Positions 28,901-36,807 of a stretch of DNA of 51,842 bases are shown here, piece after piece (position 1 is the stretch's first letter; the number at the start of each line of letters is the position of its first letter). The notes beneath the pieces are model-generated. The model worked only from the letters and a program-made list of their open reading frames with translations. It did not search any database and was not told where the DNA came from. The translations under genes and the position numbers were made by a program. This stretch comes from Gracilibacillus dipsosauri (GTDB lineage Bacteria; Bacillota; Bacilli; Bacillales; Amphibacillaceae), in contig NZ_QGTD01000012.1 of NCBI RefSeq assembly GCF_003176895.1, positions 1 to 51,842 of the forward strand, written 5' to 3'.

Positions 28901-29461
28901 TGTGATTGGATAAACATCTAGTATCCCACCGCGCAAACTGAATTCGCCAGGACTACTCGTCATTTCTTGCCTTACATAACCCATTTCTATTAGCTTTTGT
29001 AGCACTTCCGCTATATCTAATGTTTTTGTCAATTCTATCTTAATCTGATACTTATTCCAATACTCAGGTGGAGGTAACATGCGTTTCAAACCAGCAACTG
29101 GTGCGATTAATATCCCTTTATCTGCTTGAATCCAGGCATTTAATGCATCTATTCGTTGGCTTAATAGTTCTGGGCTTGCTATCGCCAATTCAGATGCTAA
29201 TAATTCATTGACTGGATAAAGGAATACATCCTTTGCCTCTGAAAATTCTAAAAGATCCTCATACAGCTGCTGTGCATGATTTAGTTGATGTGTCACAATA
29301 AGTACCTTTCTCTGTACAGCCTCATGAATAAGTGCAGAGAACAAGCTCCTGCTTGAGCCTGATAGACCTGAGATTAGTTGTTCTGATAATCCTGAATGTA
29401 TACCTTCAATAACAGAGTATACATCTTCCTTTTTTTGTAAATACTGTTTTAATTGCTGCAT
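25928..29461 (-). CDS. mfd: Transcription-repair coupling factor Mfd
   Basis: Displaces stalled RNA polymerase and recruits UvrA. The 1177 residues match the family. In order: UvrB-like N-terminal region (1 to about 350), RNA-polymerase-interacting CarD-like domain (about 490-560, 'GDYVVHTNHGIGRY'), RecG-like translocase (about 600-960) with Walker A 'GDVGYGKTEVA', the DEEQ box in 'LLIVDEEQRFG' and 'TATPIPRTLHMSM', and the C-terminal TRCF domain (about 1010-1120). It is preceded by fin and followed by spoVT, the conserved order. Confidence 0.98.
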   Translation of the reverse strand: MQQLKQYLQKKEDVYSVIEGIHSGLSEQLISGLSGSSRSLFSALIHEAVQRKVLIVTHQLNHAQQLYEDLLEFSEAKDVFLYPVNELLASELAIASPELLSQRIDALNAWIQADKGILIAPVAGLKRMLPPPEYWNKYQIKIELTKTLDIAEVLQKLIEMGYVRQEMTSSPGEFSLRGGILDVYPITDEDPIRIELFDDEVDSIRFFDAETQRSLKKLDQVTIGPATELLATDEDLVTAAQRIEHALQQTLKKTKNKADQQALEKAITADIERLNQCERFQEMKRYISYFYPVQTSLLDYLPKDGLIILDEMSRIQETALHLDEEEGEWLKDHLSRNQAVSDMHLSFDWPDTWAKMDRQRLYMSVFLRHIPNTNPANIVNLSSRGMQQFHGQMNLLQNEMERWQKAGYSVIILAPNKKRVEKIHSVLEDYKMTASVLETIPSLPVQTPCITTGNISGGFEIPLHKLAVLTDSELFKQQTVRTKRKQKISNAERIKSYQELQIGDYVVHTNHGIGRYVGIETLEVNGLHKDFMLLKYSGDDKLFVPIDQIDLVQKYVGSEGKEPKLYKLGGNDWKKVKSKVQSKVEDIADDLIKLYAEREAAKGYAFSEDTEMQREFEAAFPYQETDDQLRCIEEIKQDMEKERPMDRLLCGDVGYGKTEVAIRAAFKAIADGKQVAILVPTTILAQQHYETVMERFQDYPVNVSLLSRFRTRKQQTETLKGLKNGMVDLVIGTHRLLSKDVTYKELGLLIVDEEQRFGVKHKEKIKQLKTNVDVLTLTATPIPRTLHMSMLGVRDLSVIETPPENRFPIQTYVMEYNGPLVREAIERELARGGQVFFLYNRVESIEKVAQDIQALVEDARVVVAHGQMKETELENVMFSFLEGEADVLVSTTIIETGVDIPNVNTLIVYNADHMGLSQLYQLRGRVGRSNRVAYAYFTYQQDKILTEVSEKRLQAIKEFTELGSGFKIAMRDLSIRGAGNILGAQQHGFIDSVGFDMYSQMLNEAVQAKKQGKSLEEVKPFEVELDLKIDAYIPDNYIEDEKQKIDMYKRFQAIMTQEDIHDLRDELIDRFGDYPEEVENLFLVTTLKMQAKKERIESITEKNHQMELLVEEDRSQEIDGAKLFEFANQYGRMIQLGTENRQLKVKFRFSREPKLKRYEVLESFIQALKEMKQTPVG

Positions 29462-29511
29462 AGTGCTCCCCCTACCATTACTTTAACCAAACACGTATCC
29501 CGTTCATAACT

Positions 29512-29539
29512 GCAAAAATGCTTTGGTTAGAACCAAAGC
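29512..29539 (-). terminator. fin terminator
   Basis: Minus-strand perfect 9-bp stem GCTTTGGTT/AACCAAAGC with a 2-base nominal loop, then five U residues after one A. It lies 28 bases past the fin stop and just before mfd. Confidence 0.75.
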
Positions 29540-29567
29540 GGATGTCTTACTAATATCGATTAATCTA

Positions 29568-29798
29568 TTATTGAATGAAATAGTCTAACTCATGATAATT
29601 CGGATTATCTTCTAAAAGACGTTGACAATTTTCACATATGGATTGAATCATCACTTGCTGATCTGGCTTTAGTTTCATCAATTGCGATTTTTCTTCAGGT
29701 GAAAGGTGTTCCCAGCCGATCTTATTTAAGTCCACCATTTCTGATGGTAGTCTTCCTACCTCATTACCACAATGCTTGCATTTATAGACAAGTGTCAT
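29568..29798 (-). CDS. fin: Anti-sigma-F factor Fin
   Basis: A 76-residue zinc-ribbon protein (YabK) with N-terminal 'CKHCG' and C-terminal 'CENC' cysteine pairs. In B. subtilis Fin binds sigma-F and helps the forespore switch to sigma-G. The length is identical to the B. subtilis protein as I remember it. It lies between pth and mfd, has a sigma-F-like promoter and its own terminator. Confidence 0.93.
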   Translation of the reverse strand: MTLVYKCKHCGNEVGRLPSEMVDLNKIGWEHLSPEEKSQLMKLKPDQQVMIQSICENCQRLLEDNPNYHELDYFIQ

Positions 29799-29831
29799 TT
29801 TTTACCCTCCGTATTACTCTTGTATTATTCT

Positions 29832-29861
29832 TATCATTTCCCGAGCAATAAATATTTATAC
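29832..29861 (-). promoter_or_regulatory. fin promoter, sigma-F type
   Basis: Minus-strand GTATA (29857-29861), 15-base spacer and GGAAATGATA (29832-29841), one mismatch from the sigma-F -10 pattern GGNRANAMTW. B. subtilis fin is a sigma-F gene. Confidence 0.65.
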
Positions 29862-29897
29862 GAAGGGTTTATTAAACAGGTGGTGTTCATTTCATTT

Positions 29898-30458
29898 TTA
29901 TTGATTATAATCATTCATTACTTTTGGAAAGGGCTCTGTCATCCATGCTTCTAGTGCATTCACCGCATGGTCTACGGCCTGTTCTAAAGTGGTCTGCTCC
30001 TCTTTTTGAAAATTCCCCAATACGTAATCAATTACTGGAATCGGTGTAACAGGTCTGCCAATACCAAAGCGGATACGATTAAATTTCTTTGTTCCTAAAT
30101 GATCAATGATCGACCGCACACCATTATGCCCACCATGTCCACCTGTTTGTCTTAAACGAATTTTGCCGAGCGGAAGATCTAAATCATCATAAATGACCAC
30201 AACATCCTCTGGTGCCAAATCATAAAAATCCATCAAAGGCTTTAAGGATTCTCCTGATAAATTCATATATGTTTGGGGCTCTAAGATCAAAACCTTTTCA
30301 TTATGTAATGTTTCCATCGTATAATGACCATTAAATTTATTCTTCGATAAAGTCCAATTATTACGCTTCAAAAGCTCATCTACGACAATAAAGCCAATAT
30401 TATGACGAGTGGAACGGTATTTTAATCCTGGATTTCCCAAACCTACGATACATTTCAT
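29898..30458 (-). CDS. pth: Peptidyl-tRNA hydrolase
   Basis: Recycles tRNA from peptidyl-tRNA released by drop-off; called spoVC in B. subtilis after an early sporulation mutation. The 186 residues show 'VGLGNPGLKYRSTRHNIGF' at the start (catalytic His20), the 'EPQTYMNLSGE' block and 'GGHGGHNGVRSI' near residue 110. It follows ctc, the widespread rplY-pth pairing. Confidence 0.97.
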   Translation of the reverse strand: MKCIVGLGNPGLKYRSTRHNIGFIVVDELLKRNNWTLSKNKFNGHYTMETLHNEKVLILEPQTYMNLSGESLKPLMDFYDLAPEDVVVIYDDLDLPLGKIRLRQTGGHGGHNGVRSIIDHLGTKKFNRIRFGIGRPVTPIPVIDYVLGNFQKEEQTTLEQAVDHAVNALEAWMTEPFPKVMNDYNQ

Positions 30459-30540
30459 TTGTCTTAACTTCCTTTATCAATATTATTCTATTATTCATCT
30501 TAACATATTATTTCTGTTTAATATATCAAATAATTTCCAC

Positions 30541-30591
30541 TTTCCTTCGTTCTTCCTTTAGAAAGCCTGCTAAAAAATTCCTGACGTAGAA
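30541..30591. repeat. Intergenic repeat, copy D (short, probably deleted)
   Basis: Between pth and the ctc terminator. It shows TTCTTCCTTTAG and, 25 bases later, ATTCCTGACGTAGAAA, resembling the two outer ends of copies A and B with the middle missing. The similarity is short and could be chance. Confidence 0.35.
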
Positions 30592-30594
30592 AAG

Positions 30595-30617
30595 GGCGCA
30601 ACTTCATTCGTTGCGCC
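30595..30617 (-). terminator. ctc terminator
   Basis: Minus-strand perfect 8-bp GC-rich stem GGCGCAAC/GTTGCGCC with a 7-base loop, followed by CTTTTC, just past the ctc stop. Confidence 0.8.
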
Positions 30618-30624
30618 TCTGTTT

Positions 30625-31251
30625 TTATTCTTCTGATTCTTTTTCATTCATCACTTCTGGTTCGGCCTGTTCTTCCGCTTCCTCTGTCTCTTCTACTGGT
30701 TCCTTGTCTGGCACAAGAATGGTAACAATCGTCGTTGCTTCGTCTTCAAGTATTTCATAGTTTTTCCCATCCTTCAGGTCAGAAACCAATATGCTGTCCC
30801 CTACCTCTAATTCGGATATGTCAACAGTGATTTGCTCTGGAATGTCGTTAGGCTTTGCTCTTACTCCTAGCTCATAAAGTGGCTGCTGTAAGACGCCACC
30901 TTCTTTCACACCTTTCGCTTCTCCTTCTAGAACAAGCGGAACCTCGACATCCATTTCCTCTGACATATTGACGACATAAAAATCCGCATGAACTAACTCA
31001 TCCTTTAATGGATCAATCTGATATTCATGGAGCATGACTTGAAATGTTTCCCCATCCACCTTCAAGGAGATAATCGCATTTTTCCCCTCATCACGAACGG
31101 TTTTTAATAGTTCTATACTATCAACAGCAACTGTTTTAGGTTGCACATTATAGCCATATATAACTGCCGGTACACCACCAGCTAATCGCACTTCCTTTGT
31201 CTTAGATTTCGTTAGATCCTCTCGGTTATTTGCTTGTAAAACTACTGCCAT
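30625..31251 (-). CDS. ctc: Ribosomal protein bL25/general stress protein Ctc
   Basis: Binds 5S rRNA in the 50S subunit. The 208 residues give the long form: L25 domain (1-95), TL5-like C-terminal beta domain (about 98-185) and an acidic Glu-rich tail that ends the protein. The ATG at 31251 follows GGAGGG by about 10 bases; an upstream TTG frame has no such site. A sigma-B promoter precedes it, matching the stress-induced B. subtilis gene. It lies between prs and pth as expected. Confidence 0.95.
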   Translation of the reverse strand: MAVVLQANNREDLTKSKTKEVRLAGGVPAVIYGYNVQPKTVAVDSIELLKTVRDEGKNAIISLKVDGETFQVMLHEYQIDPLKDELVHADFYVVNMSEEMDVEVPLVLEGEAKGVKEGGVLQQPLYELGVRAKPNDIPEQITVDISELEVGDSILVSDLKDGKNYEILEDEATTIVTILVPDKEPVEETEEAEEQAEPEVMNEKESEE

Positions 31252-31294
31252 GGTTTCATCACCCTCCAATTATTTTAACAATAGTAATTATATA

Positions 31295-31320
31295 TTTCCC
31301 GCTTTTCGACTACGTTAAAC
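31295..31320 (-). promoter_or_regulatory. ctc promoter, sigma-B type
   Basis: Minus-strand GTTTAA (31315-31320), 14-base spacer, GGGAAA (31295-31300): an exact match to the sigma-B consensus. Implies a general stress response in this organism. Confidence 0.85.
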
Positions 31321-31342
31321 ATGTATTACTATTAGAAAATCT

Positions 31343-31455
31343 CGTATTTGCTCGTCCTTTAGCAAATACGTCAGCTTTTCTTAAACTAAGGACTTCAAAA
31401 TTTTCGCTTCGTTACATTACTTCCTACAAAAAATCCCTACTTTCCTAACGTATAA
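31343..31455. repeat. Intergenic repeat, copy B, with perfect hairpin
   Basis: Between prs and ctc. It shares GCTCGTCCTTTAG, GGACTTCAAAATTTTCGCT, ACTTCCT and CTTTCCTAACGTA with copy A. Its left end forms a perfect 10-bp stem CGTATTTGCT/AGCAAATACG (31343-31352 and 31361-31370) with the conserved CGTCCTTT as the loop. It ends just upstream of the sigma-B promoter of ctc in transcription order. Confidence 0.8.
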
Positions 31456-31543
31456 AAAATTCAGCATTCAGGTATGAAGTTCATAGATGAAAATCTCAAA
31501 CTTTCTCAATCATGACTTAATTTTCAGCAAAAATGGACTGATC

Positions 31544-32494
31544 TTAATCGAATAATATACTTACAGATTGTCTTTCATGGACACGGATAATCGCCTCACT
31601 GATCAATGGTGCAACAGAAAGCTGTGTAATCTTATCAATTAGTTTTTCCTCTTTCAAAGGAATACTATTTGTCACCACTAATTCTTTGATTTGCGAATTT
31701 GCGATTCTCTCAATGGCTGGTCCTGATAATACAGGATGTGTACAGCAAGCATAGACACCTGTTGCGCCACTTTCGATTAGCGCATTAGCGCCGATCGTAA
31801 TTGTTCCAGCGGTATCAATGATATCATCAATTAATATGGCTGTTTTTCCTTCGATATTACCGACAATATTCATTACCTCTGCCACATTAGGACGTGGTCT
31901 TCTCTTATCGATAATAGCAATTGGTGCCTTTAGTCGATCTGCTAGATTACGTGCACGTGTTACTCCACCATGATCAGGTGAAACAACGACAATATCATCA
32001 AGACCTTTTTTGCTCCAATAGCTAGATAAGATTGGTACACCAACTAATTGATCGACTGGGATATCGAAAAATCCTTGAATTTGTGGAGCATGGAGGTCCA
32101 GTGTAATCACCCTTGAAGCCCCTGCAGTTTGTAATAAATCTGCAACAAGTTTAGCAGTAATCGGCTCTCTTGCTCTTGCCTTGCGATCCTGTCTTGCATA
32201 TCCATAATATGGCATAACAATATTGATCGATTTCGCTGATGCTCGTTTTAATGCATCAATCATAATTAAAAGCTCCATGATATGTTGGTTGCCTGGTTCA
32301 CAGGTTGATTGAACAACATAAACGTCACAACCACGGATACTTTCTTCAATATTGATTTGAATTTCGCCATCACTAAACTTTGTTACCGAACTCTTTCCTA
32401 ATTCGACACCAATATTTGCTGCAATCTCTTCTGCTAGTTTTGGATTCGAATTTAATGTAAAAACCTTCAAAGATGAATCCTTGTATTCGGACAT
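31544..32494 (-). CDS. prs: Ribose-phosphate pyrophosphokinase
   Basis: Makes PRPP from ribose 5-phosphate and ATP for purine, pyrimidine, His and Trp synthesis. The 316-residue class I enzyme has '[21 protein letters not shown]' near residue 100, '[12 protein letters not shown]' near 135 and the PRPP loop '[12 protein letters not shown]' near 220. I use the ATG at 32494, where the protein matches the family N-terminus and GGAGG is 11 bases upstream. It follows glmU by 42 bases, and the two are probably co-transcribed. No clear terminator follows it; repeat copy B does. Confidence 0.97.
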   Translation of the reverse strand: MSEYKDSSLKVFTLNSNPKLAEEIAANIGVELGKSSVTKFSDGEIQINIEESIRGCDVYVVQSTCEPGNQHIMELLIMIDALKRASAKSINIVMPYYGYARQDRKARAREPITAKLVADLLQTAGASRVITLDLHAPQIQGFFDIPVDQLVGVPILSSYWSKKGLDDIVVVSPDHGGVTRARNLADRLKAPIAIIDKRRPRPNVAEVMNIVGNIEGKTAILIDDIIDTAGTITIGANALIESGATGVYACCTHPVLSGPAIERIANSQIKELVVTNSIPLKEEKLIDKITQLSVAPLISEAIIRVHERQSVSILFD

Positions 32495-32536
32495 CTTGTT
32501 TGATACCTCCATCAGCTTATTTGTTCCCAATCATGC

Positions 32537-33901
32537 TTATTTGTATTTTTTGGCATATTCTTCTTTGTTCACTTGTTGTGCTCTTCCAATGGATAAGGCA
32601 TCACCTGGTACATCATTCGTAATTGTCGAACCAGCTGCTATTAAGGCCCCTTTTCCAATGGTTACTGGCGCAACTAGATTTGCATTACATCCAATAAAAG
32701 CATCGTCTTCTATTCTCGTTAAAAACTTGTTTTTCCCGTCATAGTTTACTGTGATCGTACCACAGCCAACATTGACGTTACTACCTATTTCCGCATCCCC
32801 AATATAACTTAAATGAGATACTTTACTTTTATTATCTATTTTTGTTTTTTTAATTTCAACAAAATTACCAATCTTCACATCATTGCCAATTGTAGCATCA
32901 GGACGAATATGTGCAAATGGTCCGATTTGAACACGCTCTCCGATATAGCTAGAGGTGGCTACACTGTGCTTCACTTTGGATTCCTTCCCAATATGGCAGT
33001 TCACAATCTCTGAGTTTGGGCCGATCTCTACCTCATCCTCGATGATCGTTTCCCCTTTAATCACACTGCCTGGATGAATGACTACATCCACCCCAATTTT
33101 TACATCTGCACCGATGTACGTATTGGCAGGATCGATAATGGTAACTCCTTCTCGCATGTGATTTTCATTAATTCTTTTTTTCATGAAGGCTTCTGCCTGA
33201 GATAATGCAACACGATCGTTTACACCAATTGTTTCATTAAACTCATCTGTCTGGTAAGCAGCCACCTTTTGTTGCTGTTCTTGAGCTATTTGAATAACAT
33301 CTGGTAAGTAGTATTCCCCTTGGGCATTATCATTAGACACTTGCTTTAAGGCAGCAAATAATAGCTCATTATCAAAGCAATAAGTACCTGTATTGATTTC
33401 TTGAATGGCTTTTTCTGTTTCTGTCGCATCCTTTTGTTCAACAATTTTCTCCACCTGATTGTCCGCATTACGAACAATTCTTCCATAACCAGTCGGATCC
33501 TGGGCATGTGCGGTTAGAATCGTTACTTTTGCTTCTTCCTGCTCATGAAATTCTAATACTGCTTGTAATGTCTCTGCTTTCAGTAATGGTGTATCTCCAC
33601 ATACTACAAGTGTTGTACCTTTTTTGCCTTCCAAGTATTTTCCGGCTTGGATGACCGCATGACCAGTCCCTAATTGTTCCTCTTGTACGACATATTCAGA
33701 AGCATCACCCAGTTGTTCCTGAACTTTTTCCGCTCCAAAACCTACAACTGTTGTAATGTTCGCTAATTTTAATGTTTTTAATTGGTCGACTACATGCTGT
33801 ACCATTGGTTTACCTAGTACAGGGTGTAAAACCTTATATAGCTTTGATTTCATTCTAGTACCTTTTCCAGCTGCTAAAACGACTGCATAACGATTCGGCA
33901 A
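32537..33901 (-). CDS. glmU: Bifunctional UDP-GlcNAc pyrophosphorylase/GlcN-1-P acetyltransferase
   Basis: Makes UDP-N-acetylglucosamine for peptidoglycan. The 454 residues comprise an N-terminal uridyltransferase (1-230, '[19 protein letters not shown]') and a left-handed beta-helix acetyltransferase (250-454) with hexapeptide repeats and the '[11 protein letters not shown]' segment. The start is a TTG at 33901, supported by GGAGGG 6 bases upstream; no ATG is better placed. It heads the glmU-prs unit with its own promoter. Confidence 0.97.
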   Translation of the reverse strand: MPNRYAVVLAAGKGTRMKSKLYKVLHPVLGKPMVQHVVDQLKTLKLANITTVVGFGAEKVQEQLGDASEYVVQEEQLGTGHAVIQAGKYLEGKKGTTLVVCGDTPLLKAETLQAVLEFHEQEEAKVTILTAHAQDPTGYGRIVRNADNQVEKIVEQKDATETEKAIQEINTGTYCFDNELLFAALKQVSNDNAQGEYYLPDVIQIAQEQQQKVAAYQTDEFNETIGVNDRVALSQAEAFMKKRINENHMREGVTIIDPANTYIGADVKIGVDVVIHPGSVIKGETIIEDEVEIGPNSEIVNCHIGKESKVKHSVATSSYIGERVQIGPFAHIRPDATIGNDVKIGNFVEIKKTKIDNKSKVSHLSYIGDAEIGSNVNVGCGTITVNYDGKNKFLTRIEDDAFIGCNANLVAPVTIGKGALIAAGSTITNDVPGDALSIGRAQQVNKEEYAKKYK

Positions 33902-33986
33902 GACTTTCCCTCCGTCCTATTTTAAAAAAATGATTTGATTTAAAAATTTACATTACTTGATTAAGTTGTACAAGTTTCCCCTTATG

Positions 33987-34015
33987 AATATATATGAAAT
34001 ACAGAGTTTTTTCAA
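33987..34015 (-). promoter_or_regulatory. glmU-prs promoter (sigma-A)
   Basis: Minus-strand TTGAAA (34010-34015), 17-base spacer, TATATT (33987-33992), leaving an 80-90 base untranslated leader before the TTG start. Confidence 0.65.
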
Positions 34016-34113
34016 TGAAAGTTTCTTTACAATAAAGAAAACAGAGGAGAAAAGTGAAAATAGCTCGGAGCACAACCAACAGGTGGTAGGAAATAATTGT
34101 TTTGTATACAGAG

Positions 34114-34149
34114 AAAAGGCCTAATCACGGGAAACGATTAGGCCTTTTT
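34114..34149 (-). terminator. spoVG terminator
   Basis: Inverted repeat AAAGGCCTAATC/GATTAGGCCTTT with a 9-base loop, with A and T tracts on both sides, so it can act in both directions. About 60 bases downstream of the spoVG stop. Confidence 0.85.
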
Positions 34150-34211
34150 ATACGATTAAATAATTGGTTGATAATACATTTAAGAGCAATTACATTTAAA
34201 AAAGGAGCTAA

Positions 34212-34499
34212 TTATGAAGCCCCTGCTTCTTCAAATTCTTGCACCTCACCAGCACGATGGTATTCTTCTAAAACCGCATCTTGAATTTTTGATCGAGTGG
34301 TTGAGTTGATTGGATGTGCAATATCTCTAAATTCTCCATCAGGAGTTCTTTTAGAAGGCATTGCAACAAACATTCCGTTATTCCCATCGATCACACGAAT
34401 ATCATGTACGACAAATTCATGATCTAACGTAATGGATGCGATCGCTCGCATTCTTCCATCGGTATTCACGCGGCGTAATCTCACGTCTGTTACTTCCAT
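34212..34499 (-). CDS. spoVG: Regulatory protein SpoVG
   Basis: A 95-residue conserved nucleic-acid-binding regulator, linked to cortex formation and septation control in B. subtilis and to virulence genes elsewhere. The sequence '[27 protein letters not shown]' is split here only by its strong conservation: key blocks are 'VTDVRLRRV' and '[13 protein letters not shown]'. AAGGTGGTGAT before the ATG is an excellent ribosome-binding site. In B. subtilis ridA (yabJ) sits just upstream; here it is absent and purR is adjacent. Confidence 0.97.
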   Translation of the reverse strand: MEVTDVRLRRVNTDGRMRAIASITLDHEFVVHDIRVIDGNNGMFVAMPSKRTPDGEFRDIAHPINSTTRSKIQDAVLEEYHRAGEVQEFEEAGAS

Positions 34500-34542
34500 T
34501 ATGTATCACCACCTTTTCCCTAATTAAGAGCATATTATCTTA

Positions 34543-34570
34543 ATTCAACAAATGTTCTTAAATTCCTGCT
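34543..34570 (-). promoter_or_regulatory. spoVG promoter, sigma-H type
   Basis: Minus-strand GCAGGAATT (34561-34569) and GTTGAAT (34543-34549), with 11 bases between these two blocks. This fits the sigma-H pattern (AGGA...GAAT) and resembles the well-known B. subtilis spoVG promoter, including the AT-rich stretch just upstream. Confidence 0.75.
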
Positions 34571-34608
34571 AATCTTTTAAAAATTTTTATCTTTTTTTGG
34601 AAAAAGTA

Positions 34609-35433
34609 TTAGTGATTGGAAGTTTGGAAGTAGTTTCCTTTTACAACTTCTATCTCTTTGTTATTCGCATCTACGTTCTTAATCTGTAATAATGAGATAT
34701 AATCATCCACTACACGCTCTTCTTCTTCATCCTCTGCTTCTGCTAGGACTCCAATTGCGCATACATTTGCATTGAATTCCTGGAGTAAGCTTTTCATTCC
34801 ATTAATCGTTCCTCCAGCCTTCATAAAATCATCAATGATACAAACGTTTTCTCCCAAATCTAGACTTCTTTTTGAAAGAACCATTGTCTGTATTTTCTTA
34901 GATGAACCGGATACGTAATTAATACTGACTGTGGAACCTTCCGTCACTTTGGGATCTCTACGAACAATGATAACCGGTACATTTAGAAAAGAAGCAACAG
35001 CATATGCTATCGGTATTCCTTTTGTCGCCACTGTAACAATCGAATCAATATCCAAATCAGCAAACTTAGAAGCGAACAGTCGGCCAATATTACGTACAAT
35101 GCTAGGGTTTCCTAATACATCACTCATAAATAAATAGCCACCAGGTAAGATTCGGCTTGGATCCTCTAAATCCTCACACAATCGCTCAATAAATGATTGA
35201 CTATGTTCCGGCCCAACCCTCGGGATATATTTCACCCCTCCAGCAGCACCAGATATGGAAGCTAGATAGCCAATGCCATCCTCTTGAAATCTACGGTTGA
35301 TAATAGTTAAATCCTCACTAATCGAGGATTTAGCGGCACCATACGTATCCGAAAAAAATGGAAGAGAAATTAATTCCATAGGATGTTCTATTAAATAATT
35401 TGTCATTGCTACTAAGCGATCACTTCTTTTCAT
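34609..35433 (-). CDS. purR: Purine operon repressor PurR
   Basis: PRPP-sensing repressor of purine genes. The 274 residues comprise an N-terminal winged helix (1-72, 'KRSDRLVAMTNYLIEHP') and a phosphoribosyltransferase-like domain (75-274) with the PRPP loop 'VCIIDDFMKAGGT' near 200. PRPP binding relieves DNA binding in B. subtilis. GAGGTG precedes the ATG. It follows ispE and precedes spoVG directly, because ridA is missing. Confidence 0.97.
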   Translation of the reverse strand: MKRSDRLVAMTNYLIEHPMELISLPFFSDTYGAAKSSISEDLTIINRRFQEDGIGYLASISGAAGGVKYIPRVGPEHSQSFIERLCEDLEDPSRILPGGYLFMSDVLGNPSIVRNIGRLFASKFADLDIDSIVTVATKGIPIAYAVASFLNVPVIIVRRDPKVTEGSTVSINYVSGSSKKIQTMVLSKRSLDLGENVCIIDDFMKAGGTINGMKSLLQEFNANVCAIGVLAEAEDEEEERVVDDYISLLQIKNVDANNKEIEVVKGNYFQTSNH

Positions 35434-35487
35434 TACTACACCTCAAAAACCGAATATTTTGTCGTAAATATAACATTTTATACGTGT

Positions 35488-36369
35488 TTAATCAAGTGTT
35501 TGATGAGATCCGAGCATCCTAACAATGTAGACCTCTTCACAAAACCCTCTTAGGCTATTATAGATTCTAACCGCCCTACTTTCGTGTTTGACTAAACCAA
35601 ATACGGTTGGACCACTTCCACTCATTAATACTGCATCTGCACCTGATTGTAGCATTTGTTGTTTTATTTGTTGTACCTGTGGATGCTTAGGTAATGTCAC
35701 AAGCTCTAGTACATTTTTTAACCGTGAACAGATCCCATCATAATCGGAATTCTTTAGTGCCTCGACCATTCCTATCGTATCCGGATGCTCGACTTTATCT
35801 AATGGTAAGGATTGATAAACTGATTGGGTAGATACCCCTTGCGATGGTTTTGCCAATACGACCCAGCATGATGGTGGGGCTGGTAATTCTGTGATGATCT
35901 CTCCTCTTCCTTTTGCTAATGCTGTCGAGTTATATACACAAAAAGATACATCTGATCCAATTTCTGCACCTAACGCAGCTAATTGCTCAGTACTAATACC
36001 CAGTTGCCATAAACGATTTAGGCCTCTTAGCGTAGCAGCAGCGTCACTACTTCCTCCAGCAAGGCCTGCAGCAACCGGAATTTGTTTTTCGATAATGATT
36101 TTCACACCTGCTGATATTTTAAAGCGCTCCTTTAGCAGTTTTGCTGCACGAAAGGCTAAATTTCGCTCATCATTTGGAATAAAACGATTTTCAGATTGTA
36201 TCATAATTTCATCACGATCGAGTAAATATAATTCAATACGATCAGCTAAATCCACTGTGGTCATCACCATTTCCACTTCATGAAAATCGTCTGATCTTTT
36301 ATATAGGACATCCAACGTAAGGTTTATTTTCGCTGGAGCCTTCTCAGAAGTATACATTTCTGTTGTCAC
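35488..36369 (-). CDS. ispE: 4-diphosphocytidyl-2-C-methyl-D-erythritol kinase
   Basis: GHMP-family kinase of the non-mevalonate isoprenoid pathway. The 293 residues show '[13 protein letters not shown]' near residue 10, the ATP-binding glycine loop '[20 protein letters not shown]' split across residues 96-115, and the C-terminal '[11 protein letters not shown]'. It lies between sspF and purR, the usual place in Bacillus. Confidence 0.96.
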   Translation of the reverse strand: MTTEMYTSEKAPAKINLTLDVLYKRSDDFHEVEMVMTTVDLADRIELYLLDRDEIMIQSENRFIPNDERNLAFRAAKLLKERFKISAGVKIIIEKQIPVAAGLAGGSSDAAATLRGLNRLWQLGISTEQLAALGAEIGSDVSFCVYNSTALAKGRGEIITELPAPPSCWVVLAKPSQGVSTQSVYQSLPLDKVEHPDTIGMVEALKNSDYDGICSRLKNVLELVTLPKHPQVQQIKQQMLQSGADAVLMSGSGPTVFGLVKHESRAVRIYNSLRGFCEEVYIVRMLGSHQTLD

Positions 36370-36433
36370 CTACTTTACTTAGCTGTGTACTAACGGAGAT
36401 ACACTTTATGTAAAGATACCATAAATAGATTAA

Positions 36434-36463
36434 TGGGACAAAGCCATATCTAGGCTTTGTCCC
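36434..36463 (-). terminator. Hairpin at the sspF stop codon
   Basis: Perfect 11-bp stem GGGACAAAGCC/GGCTTTGTCCC with a 7-base loop. Its 5' arm encodes the last residues of SspF and the stop codon lies in the loop. The 3' flank is AT-rich (ATTAATCT) rather than a U run, so it may stabilise the mRNA 3' end as much as terminate. Confidence 0.55.
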
Positions 36464-36629
36464 TTTTCATACTCTCTTCCGCTATTTGCACAGCTCTTTT
36501 CACCATGCTTCCAGCTTCTCGAGCTGTTATTTCTCCCCAACCGTGTTGTGACACCTTGTGGTAAAAACCTAATTCTTTAGCAAGCTCTTCCTTAAAACGT
36601 TCAGACATGATTCCTCGTCTTCTGCCCAT
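36450..36629 (-). CDS. sspF: Small acid-soluble spore protein SspF (alpha/beta type)
   Basis: A 59-residue open frame that opens '[16 protein letters not shown]' and continues with '[19 protein letters not shown]' and '[16 protein letters not shown]'. This is the SspF form of alpha/beta-type SASPs, which coat spore DNA. The ATG at 36629 has GGAG 8 bases upstream. The gene lies between veg and ispE as in B. subtilis. A 7-bp palindrome sits directly before the ribosome-binding site. I could not find a convincing sigma-G promoter, although one is expected. Confidence 0.95.
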   Translation of the reverse strand: MGRRRGIMSERFKEELAKELGFYHKVSQHGWGEITAREAGSMVKRAVQIAEESMKRDKA

Positions 36630-36756
36630 AGAAGATACTCCCCCTCTGTCGTTTCATACGACAGTTATAGCTTATGCCTAATCCGATGGTTTATCCTTTA
36701 ATAATAATGGTATGTAAGTGAAATTCGGGGAGATGATCGAATCACTTTTTAAGCAA

Positions 36757-36807
36757 AGAAAAAAAGCAGCAAACATATTGTTTACCGCTCTCCTACCGCT
36801 GCTTTTT
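36757..36807 (-). terminator. veg terminator
   Basis: Minus-strand arms AAAAAGCAGC (36798-36807) and GCTGCTTTTT (36761-36770) enclose a 27-base loop that contains a small AAAC/GTTT stem; a run of U follows. The 5' arm overlaps the last veg codons. Confidence 0.7.

Noticed and set aside
34102-34284. A 60-codon plus-strand frame near spoVG
   Set aside because: It covers the spoVG terminator hairpin and the antisense of the spoVG 3' end, with no ribosome-binding site.
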